Of a stretch of 64,000 nucleotides of DNA, positions 49,501 to 60,300 are shown piece by piece (position 1 is the first letter of the stretch; each line of letters starts with the position of its first letter). Source of the DNA: Pterois miles (Eukaryota; Chordata; Actinopteri; Perciformes; Scorpaenidae). The stretch is from assembly GCA_947000775.1 (NCBI GenBank), contig CAMQGK010000559.1, forward strand, positions 1,110,001 through 1,174,000, written 5' to 3'. The notes under the pieces are model-generated. The model worked only from the letters and a program-made list of their open reading frames with translations. It had not been told where the DNA came from and searched no databases. The position numbers and the translations under genes are program-made.

Positions 49501-51169
49501 GGACTCGTGCAGCCCCAGCTCCAGCAGCAGACTCAAGGCCAGATGCATGCTCAGGCTACTGCTGGCCTTTTGACCCCTCAATATATCCCTCAGCCTACAC
49601 ACCAAGCCATGCCATCTGTACAACAGGATATAGCTCACATTACACAACAACAGCAGCAGCAGCAAGAGTCAGTACTGCAATATCATCAGATGATTCTGTC
49701 TCCTGGCTCAGTTGGAAGTGTTGGAACTACAACAGATAGTCTCAGCTCTGTAGTTGACCCTGCAACCTTTGTCGCCACTCCTCATCCTGTGCCGCAAACT
49801 GGACAAGCCTATGCTCCAGGCCAGACAGTACTGCATCCAGTTGTTCAGGCCCAGCAGCAGCCCCTAGGTGGCACTGCTGACTCTTCAGTCATTCATTCCA
49901 TCTCCCAGCCTTCTATGCCTCAGTCTGCTGTGCAATACCAGCAACAGCTGCAGACACTTTCTCAAGTGCAGCAGCCCCGAGCTCCACCTCCTCCACAGGC
50001 CCAGTTACTGGCACAGCCCATCCCGATTCCCATCCAGCAGCCACCTCCTATAAAGCAGACTTTGATAGACGAGGGTCAGCTGCCCTCACAGTGTCCACAT
50101 GCTTCACATCTGGTGACCCATCCATCTTCACAGATGCCCCCTGGTAATGTCGCAGAGCCCCAGTCCCAGAACAGGACCGTGCCCCTCTATAGCCATCTAG
50201 TGGCAGGTGCCCCTCCGTCTCCGCAGCACCAAGCCATGCATGTGATGCCAGCTCACACGCACACACAAACCAGCATTCAGGCCCAAGCACACTCCCAAAC
50301 ACAGACACACGTTCAGACGCAGGCTCATTCTCACACTCAGACTCACATTGAGACACCTGAACAGCCTGTTCTACCCCATGCTGTCTTCCCTACACAACAA
50401 ACACCCCTCAGCCCTTCTCATACCTCATGTCCCCCAACATCACTACCATCTCTCCCATTCATACCATCCCACCATCCTGCTGCTGCCCCTGCGCCAGAGC
50501 TGCCTACATCTCCGCCAGCGGCCCAGGTAACCTTACCAGGGCAGGCCGACTTTATACCTACCTCCCCTCCGCCTGTAACTACTCTACAATCGCTTGACTC
50601 TAATGCCCCCAAACTGCCCCAAGCCTCGCTGCAAGACTGTGACCCTTCCCTGCTGGGCATGGCTCAGGTACAGGAAGAATGAGAGTTTGCTATATTAATT
50701 GAGAAATAATTTTACTTTGCTGATATACTGGCAGAATGATTGAGTACTGCTATCTAATTATTTGAAAAAGCTTTCACTTTGCCTTTTTGATTCAAACTAA
50801 CAAGTGTTAAATCTTACAACTTGAGTATTTTCATAAAATAGTGCATTTGTTTATTTGCTGTAATATCTATTTTGACATTATAGCTTTACTAGCTTCTGAT
50901 GTTTATTTGTGTCTATTTTTTTGTACCTGCGTGCTCCTTTGTGTCTGTATCCATGTTACTCTGCAGGATGGTCCGTACCTGTCAAGTACAGAGCATCATT
51001 CTTCATCAGGGTATGTCTGATATCATTACTGTCTGATGTTGGCTCTGTTTACCGATAAATGTTGTGTCATGTCCAGTCATTCAGTCTGTTTAAGATAAAA
51101 GCTATATGGGTTCTGATACTGATGATGATTCTGATGATTCTGAAAGTCTTAATTCAAAAGCATATACTG

Positions 51170-51239
<70 letters not shown>

Positions 51240-51313
51240 TATATATACACATATATATATACACATATACGTATATTTATATATACATATATACTCTATA
51301 TATGTATATATAC

Positions 51314-51376
<63 letters not shown>

Positions 51377-54300
51377 CATTCATTTTGCATTAAGTTAGCA
51401 TTTTATTTTAGTTAATGTCTACATCGTATTGAAACTCCAAATTCATTTGAGTAAAGCATTATGATTACAGGTTAAATTGCTCTGTGGAGAAAATCACCTG
51501 CAAAGACATATACGACCGGTCTGAACCACTCGTGAATTATGTTCATACTTAAGAGAAAATTGATGAATGCCACAAATTCTCTTAAATCACTTGTACGTGC
51601 CGCATAAGAATAAATCTGTTCGTACAAGTGGTTCTTTCACGAGGCCCATTGCTTGACCCACATCGTGGTCAACGATCTCTTGCAATATACAGTACCTGTA
51701 TGTGTTATAAAATACTCAAATGTAGTTTTGTTGTTAATAAATATATGTATGTATAACATATACACAATTTCAGAGATGTACATTTACTTCTACTACATTT
51801 ACATTTACTGCTTACATCATGATGTGTAACAACCCTACTACCTTAACGCCCTCAGGTCTGTTCCAGCTAATGGAGAAGAAACTCTTCAGCTCTTGGCCAA
51901 TGGGAAGTTAGAAAAATTAAAGACTCAAAGAAGAGCTTCATGTCAGAGGCCTGAGAAAGTTTCACATCAGTTTCAACTGAGCATGCTCCAGGTAAAAAAA
52001 TAACCCCTTATGTTGCTAAATCCATTTGAACCAATAGATTTTTGAAACAATATAATGTTAATTTGTCTTATCCTGACTAGGTGTCTGGCAGTGGAGACAA
52101 TATGGTGGAATGCCAGTTGGAAACCCATACCAACAAGATGGTGACATTTAAATTTGACATTGAAGGAGATGCACCTGAGGACATAGCAGATTACATGGTA
52201 CAGTGGGCTGCTCATGTATTAGCATTATCTGCATTGCTTGTTAAAAGTAATCCTTCTGTGTCTTAATGCTTGCTGTTTGGTTCCATCTTGTTTGTAGGTG
52301 GAGGAGGACTTTGTCCTTGATGTAGAGAAAGAGAAATTCATCGAGGAGCTTAGAGCCATAGTTAAGAAAGCTCATGAAATTCTTCAAACACATTCACAAG
52401 TATGTTTATTTCCACATTTCCATCTATCACCTTCTCTTTTATTTTTCTGTCTGTAATTGAATAATGATTTGAATCTTTATTTCTTTATTAGACTGGATCA
52501 ACTGACCAGTTGCATGTGAGCACTCCCACTAGCTCTTCAAGTGAGTTATGAATATAGTGTTTCTCAGTCAGAAAGTGACACTACAGTATAAGAAAATGCT
52601 GTGTGTTCTGTAGCTGTAGCTGCTATAAGTAGTAAAATATCTTTATGATTTTCAGTGGAGTCAGTGCCCCATTCCTCCCCAGTGGGACGCTGGCGCTTCT
52701 TTATCAACCAGACCATCCGCCACAGAGACTCTCTATCCAATCAGGGAGCAGACATGCAACCACCCACTGCAGAGATGAGGATACTTCAGTCTCCTAATAC
52801 AGAGAAAGGTGAGCTCTATTCTGGTCAAGTTTTAATGCTGTGGCTTATTAACATGACTGACTTGGCAGCATAACAGAAACTAACCGTGTGTTCCTCTCTG
52901 CGGCTGTAGAAAGTGAAGCATCCCAGAGTCTGGAGTCCTTGACTGGAATATCCTCTCCACCCTGCCCCACCCTTTCTGCCACCTCCCCTCCAGTCTCCAC
53001 TGTCTCAGCCCCTGCCTCCATGGCCCCCTCAGCCACCGCTTCCCCGGCTCCTCACACCACCGCCTCTGAAAGCATCTCTGCACCAGCTTCCACTCTTGAA
53101 GCGTCTGTCCCTGTCAGTGCTTCAGGTGGTCTCGAAATGCCAGTCCTCACCACAGCTTCTGCTGACCAAATTCCCAGTGTTCCCTCATCCATGGCAATAC
53201 CTGCTGCTGCTAACCTCTCCACCTTGTCCACTGCTCCTGTTGTTGTGTCTCCTACACCCATCACCATTCTCCCTGTCCTCGCTTCTCCTGGAAGCAGTGG
53301 TTGCTCCACTGTAGGTCAAAGTGTAGGCGATACAGTGACTGCTGCTCCAAGGTCATGTGTGCCTGCAGCGGACTGCTCTTCAACCTCTTTTCATTCCCTT
53401 CCTCCTGCTGCTGCAGTGACCTCCTCTGCTGTAGGCCAACTTGGCATGGAGCAGCAGCAGCAGCAGAGACTCGCTCAGATGGCCAAGCCAGCCCCACAAC
53501 AACAACAACCACAGCCACAGCTACAGCCTGCATTACAGCAGCAGGTGCCGATAGTTCAACAGCAACTGCAGGAGATGCAGCTTGAACAACAGGCACAACA
53601 GATACAGCAGGCAACGCAACAAGTGTACCAAGAACAAATTCAGCTGCAGCAGGAACGAGCTCTGCAACAGTCTCTCCAGCAGTTGCATCATCAGCAGCTA
53701 ATGCAGCAACAACTTCAACAACAGCTGACTGAGGTGCAGGCATCACCTCGGCCAGGTCACACAGAGTTGTTACAACAGCCCCTGCAGCAGTTTCTGCCAC
53801 CAATGCCCCAACAACCGGTTCTTCAACAGCAAACAACACAGTACACCCCACAGTTGCTACAACAGCCTCAGTTACAACAGTTACAGCAGCAGGTCATGAC
53901 ACCCCAAGCTGCCACAGTGCCTCAACAGCAGGCCCATGTTGATCACCAGCAGCAGCAACACTTAAATCTGCAACAGACAATGCACTTACAGCAACAGCAA
54001 ATGGTGCAGCAGCAGTTACAGCAGCAGCAACATCAGCTGTTTATGGGTGCTGTGGCTTTACCCCCGGATCCAAGCCAAATGCTGCCCCTGTCAATCAGTC
54101 AACAGTTCCTTCAACAACAGGCACAGCTAAGTGTACCGCAACAGCAGATTCCACAGCAAATCCCTGCTGAGCTGGCACAGCAGCACATACAGTCACAGAA
54201 ACAGCTGCAACACACTGAGCAGCAACAAGAGGCGGTTAAAGCTGTGGACACACCCCAGAAACAACAGCAGTTCCCACTGCAGAAGCAGTCCTCTTTACAG

Positions 54301-57300
54301 ATGTCAGAGTCTGAGGTGTCCACAGGAGAGACAAGTTTCACAGAGGACACATGCAGCTACTCTACCCCCTTTCACCCTTCCTCTGACTCCTCTCTGCTGC
54401 CTCTCCACCTGGGCACCACTGAAGCCCCCGCTCTCTCCCTGACGATGACTCCCTCCCCCGCTCAGCCTTCCTCTGTGGCCGAGTCAGACAGCGAAGGCCC
54501 CCCCAAAATTGAATTTGTAGACAACCGTATAAAGACTCTTGACGAAAAGCTGAGGAACTTGTTATATCAGGAGTATAGCAGCGGGGCGGCGCCGGCCGGG
54601 GGAGCCGCCTCCGGCCCTACGTCAGCTGCCTCTACATCAGCAGGAGGAGATGAATCATCCGAGCCACAGTCGCTCCACCACTTATCTTTCCCTCCACCTG
54701 CTTCCTCCTCAGATACTTCCCCTCACTCCTCATCCTCATCTTCCTCCTCCACCACCTCCCGGTCTTCGTCTACCTCCCCTGAGCCAGATGGCAGGGTAGA
54801 GAAAGCTTCCTCAGAAATGCCCAACTTTGCAGAGATGGGCCCAGTGGAGCAACAACCTGGTCCATCTCTCCCCTCCACTTCTGCCACGTCCACCCCGCCT
54901 TCCTCTTTCCTGCCTCCCAATCAGGATGAATCTGCAGGGCCCCAGCGTCCACCTGTACCAGGAGAACCAACCATTCTTGTGAGTGCAATTTCGTCTTTCG
55001 CTGTACTGCATTTCTATTATTTTACTGTTTATGTTTCAGTGTATTGCTGAGTAAAGTTGTCATCTGTTATGTTTAAATGTCTCTCTGTATAGACTACCTC
55101 AACACCTTGCAGCCACTCTTAATTGTCTTAACTGTTCCAGGCTGTAGCCCCACACTCTGACACCAGTACTGCTGGAGACGCATCGTGGCCCCCCAGTCAG
55201 CACCCGATCCCCCTCCGGCATGGACAGCAGAAGCACAATGCAGGAGGTGGATATTTTGGCCTAAACCTGACATGTCCTAGTATCAGAAATCCTGTTAGCA
55301 AGAAATCCTGGACTCGCAAATTCAAAAACTGGGCATGCAAACTGCGCCACTCCGCCAGCTTGTTCAAGAAGCCCAGAGTCCAGCAAGGTAGCGTCCTCTT
55401 AGGGAGCGAGAGAGAGAGCGAGAGAGAGAGAATGGGATGTTGGGGCATGGACTTTAATCTAATATCTAGCACTAGTTTTAACACAGTAGAATAACTTTTT
55501 TAACCATCAGGGATTAATAATTGTTAATGTTAAAGGATGTTGATGTTTACAGCTAAATAATCCTGTACATTGTAATGTGATAATAGTCTCTGTATAATGT
55601 TAGTGTTGACATCACTACATACATTATTGTTTTGTTTTCGTTGTTTCTTTTCTGAATTTCTTTTAATTTTCTTCACAATCTTTCCTTTTGCATGGGTTGC
55701 TCACCCTGGGGCGAGAGAGGAGAGTAGAGGAGGGTGGAAGATGTAGGAAGAGGTTGGCATCAGAAATCTGATGCCCATCCCAGTGCAAATGAGCTCTGGA
55801 ATAAAGCCCATCTGTGCCTGTGCCCATGACATATCCCTTCATGTGACACCTCCCCTTTTTTGTCCGAAAGCACAGCCAGCAGCAACCATCTCACCTCTAC
55901 CTGCTGGCTCAGTGTAGACAGCACCATGCAACTCATGTCATGACGCAGATAAGATAGCCGTTAAGTTGCTAAGCTGATATTATATAATCAGTTCAGAGTA
56001 TGTGTTCGCTTTCTGTGTCAGCTCCTACAGTATAGCGCTGCTCCATGAGACACTACTATATACTGCAGCTGTAGTAGATGCTAGGGCTGCACAATTATGG
56101 CCAGTCACCATTATTTTGATCCGTATTGAGATCATGATTATTAATCATGATTATTCTTTGATTTTAGGGACAAAGTATTTTTATTGCATGTTCACATTAG
56201 CACTGCTTTCACTTCCATATTATGCTACATTCCTGCTAATGTAGCCTACAAATCATTGCATCAAAATAAAACTGGTCCTTATTTGCTATAAGCAAAATAA
56301 AACTTAATTTACAGATCTTTTTGCACCAAAATAACACTTAAGGTTCTACTTAACCTCAGTGCATTCTTGTTTTGCTCGTCTGCTCTCTGTTATATAACAG
56401 AGAAATATACATTATATCATTGTTCAACTCTGCACTGCAGCCACAACATGTACGGATGCGTGGGCATGACAGCTTCCTAAAGTGAAGCCAAAACATCCTG
56501 AACCCCCCCCCCCCCCCCCTTGTGGCTTGCTTTTATTAAATCCATATTACAGTCAATAATCATTTTCATTTTAGGGCTGTCAGAGATAACATAATAATAA
56601 CACGTTAACGCAAATTTGTTTTAACGCCACTAATTTCTTTAACACATTAAGGCAACTTGTGATTTTTAGGTTGCAGGGCTCATTTTTAAAGCTAGAGTGA
56701 AGAAACAGATGGCATTATATGAAACTACAAAACCTAAGGACTCCATTGGTACCAACCATGTTATACTAGCTTGTCACGAAGGAGGCTAAATGACGTTTTA
56801 TTTATAACAGTTTTAGGGCAAGTCAGCACACTGACACACTAACAGCTGTTGTTGCCTGTTGGGCTGCAGTTTACCATGTTATGATTTGAGCATATTTTTT
56901 ATGCTAAATGCAGTACCTGTGGGCTCCTGGACAATATTTGTCATTGTTTTGTGTTGTTATTGGATTTCTAGTAATGAATATATACATACATTTGCATAAA
57001 TCAACATATTTGCGCACTCCCATGTTGATAAGAGTTACATCCATGACAAATCTCCCTTTAAGGTACATTTTGAACTGATAAAAAATGTGCAATTAATTTG
57101 CGACACATCGTGATTGGCTATTGACAATCTTGCGATTAATCCCGATTAAATATTTGAATTGATTGACAGCCCTGCTTAATTTAATTATGGGAAGCCAAAA
57201 TCGTGATCACAATAAATATTCAATAAATTGTGCAGCCCTAGTAAATGCATTTATGGGGATTAATTTTTAATTTGCATTATCTGTATAAAATACTCAGATT

Positions 57301-60300
57301 ATGATGAAAGTCATAATTTCTAGTATATGTTCTGCATGTTGCCCAGGGCTTACAGTCAGGTGCTGTTATGCATGGACAGGCTTTTCACACAGCTAAGATT
57401 CATCACACTGTTCATCTTGCATGTGTTTGTGTTGATATGTTTAATATGTGCAGCGGTAGCTTAGATTCTTTGCTACAAATGCACCTGCATGAGCACGTAT
57501 GTTATGTTCTACACAAGTGACTAATAATGGACCGTTATCTGTAAGTAACACCTTTATCAGGCTGCATATTTATATGTTGGTCTTAAATTAATGCAGTGAT
57601 TTTTCCATGTACACACTTATGTAGTAATCCCAAATATCAAATACACTGAACAATATCACTAAATGTGATATTGGGCTTTGTTGTCTGGTATATGAGTGGG
57701 AGTATGGTGAGAATGAGAGAGTGGATGTGTGGGTGGGTGGGGGTACACTGTTGTAAACATCCAAATGACATTTCACAATGTGTTTTTTTTTTTTTTTTAA
57801 TTTATTGAGCTACTATAATTTTATTTTTTAATATAACAAGCATTTATCACCCCTTCCCACACGCCCATTACACATTTCTCTTAAGCATGATAATTTACAT
57901 CCACAAAAACTTACATTTACTCTTCAGTTTGCTGTTTAGAAAAAGACATAGAAATCAACACGTTTACACATTTCATAGACCTGCATGCAAATCATGTCAC
58001 AAAGCTGACAATGTGTGACATTGATGGGTGATCTTTAACACTGTGCCTTTTGTGTTCGTGCCCCACGTCTATCTGTGTGCATCTGTATGCGTCTCTGTCA
58101 TGTACATTTTTCTGTGTCTGTTGCTTTTGTGTGTCTACATCGTTATTTATGTGCTCTATACCTTTGTCTCTGTCTCTGGGTCCTCGTCTCCCCTTTTTGT
58201 TTGTTTTTCATCGTTGTTTTTTTATCAGATGGACATTCCAGCAGTCACGCACTCAGAGAGGAGAAGGAGGGACCACCTTTGAATCCACCTCATTCACGCA
58301 AAGGACGATTTCAGGTAGGAGGTGATTTTATCTTTGCCACTCATTAACCTGAACCTTCAGTCTGGACAAGCAGCTGATGTCTCCCACATCCTCTGCACTC
58401 AGGTGACTCCCGTGCCCCAGTCCTCTCCCCCGAAGGCTGCGCCACCAGCTCATGGTAGCACGCATAGAAAAGTGGGACGCTTCTCTGTAACCCAGGCTGA
58501 GACAAAGAAAGAGGACAGGCAGACTGACAGCTCCCCAGTGTCTCCTGATCTGGAGAGGGAGAGGAGGAGATCTCGGGCAAAGGAAGGAGAGAGAGATGAA
58601 AGTAAGAGGACCCCAGCCATGGCTCACCTGCCTCGAGGTCACGGACACAGCCACTCACCCCTGGGCAGCAGCGATGATGATGATGAGTGTGAGCTGGAGG
58701 ATGAAGACCTGAGAAAAGAGCTACACAAGCTCAGAGAGAAGTAAGTCAGTGTTTAAAGGAACAGTGTGTAATATTTAGGAGGATCTATTACCAGAAATGG
58801 AATATAATATTCCTAACTATGTTTTCATTTGCGTGTAATAACCTGAAACTAAGACTCGTGTTTTTGTTAGGTTAGAACGAGCCCTTCATATCTCCACAGA
58901 GTTCGCTATGTTTCTACAGTAGCCAAGAACAGCCAAACCAAATGCTGGCTCTAGATAGAGACTATCGCGTTTACCTGAAGGCCAGCACAGATTTCCAACA
59001 CGCTTGTGAAACTCCAGTAACGTGGGCCGCAGAGAGCAAATCCATGATACTACCAGCCGTCGTCTGACATCTGTTGTACTTAAGGTAGTGTTATTATGGT
59101 AAGGATGGCCTCTGAGCATGGCAAATGGCATTACCAAGGTTTTCCACTCTGCAGCTCACGTTACTTCAGTCTTGGAAAGGGAGGAGTGAGCGGAGGGGAA
59201 CTCACTTGGTTGCAGTCTGCAACCACACCACTAGATATCGCCAAATCCTACACACTGTACCTTTAAAAGATGTTTGTCTCTCCATTCATTATATTTTCTA
59301 TTTCATGTCCTATTTACTGCTGTTTCTAGTCTATATATGAGATGTTTTCACTTGTTGTACCCCATTTTAATTTTTTCCCTTCTTCATTTTCAGGTCATGA
59401 TTTTACTGAACACCTTCTGCATCTCTTTCTCTACAGGCACATCAAAGAGGTGGTATCCCTTCAGTCCCAGCAGAACAGAGAGCTGCAGGAGCTGTACAGA
59501 CAGCTTCGTTCCCTCAAAGACCAAAGGCAAAGTCTGCCTGCATCCCTGTCCCGAACCCCTCCTCTTCCTACAGGACCTCCTGTCCTGTCTCCTCGTAGGC
59601 CCAGGCCAGCCAAAATCAAGTTGCGGCCCCGGCCTCACTCTCACATGGATAACAACGGAGTTACGCACTCTGGTACATAGTTTTAGAAATCCTTCCTCGT
59701 CTCACTTTCTCTTTTTTTCAAACTCTTGCTCTCTGTGTGACTGTTTCTGGTATCTCCCATCTAGGGATTCAGCAGTCAAGTAGTTTCTCAGGTGGTGAAC
59801 AGAGTAGACTGCCTCTATACTACAATCCAGAGCACTGTACTTCACTGCCCGCTAAAAGAGGTACGGTTTGTCATTGCTATATCAAGACAACACAGAATTT
59901 ACTGACAATCAGTGGTATGATACAGTACGTGCCCTCATTTTTCCACAGATCACAGTCCTTTAAGAAAAAGCACATTCACAGATGAACTGCACAAACTCGT
60001 TGATAATTGGACAAAGGACACGGTGGGCCCCGCCCCGCCCAAGCCTTCGCTGAATCAAATCAAGCAGATTCAGCAGGTGCAGGAGTTGGGAGGCTGGAGC
60101 CAGCCGACTGAGGTAGGACTACACGCTATAATATGCATCCATTCTTAATACCATACAGCTGCACCTGATTCGACTGTTATCAGGCCATTAAATAGGCATC
60201 ATCAGTCATTATAAGCACCCTAGATGTGGGTCAGTAGCGGCCTACTACACCTACTACATTGTAAAAGTGAAGCAAAACTTAAAGGCAACATTTTCAGACA

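Noticed and set aside
51059..51415. Ile-Tyr repeat ORFs on both strands
   Set aside because: Translations of the compound TA microsatellite.
53261..53851. 196-codon minus-strand ORF
   Set aside because: Antisense shadow of wnk3 exon 17, whose frame is fixed by conserved WNK3 blocks.
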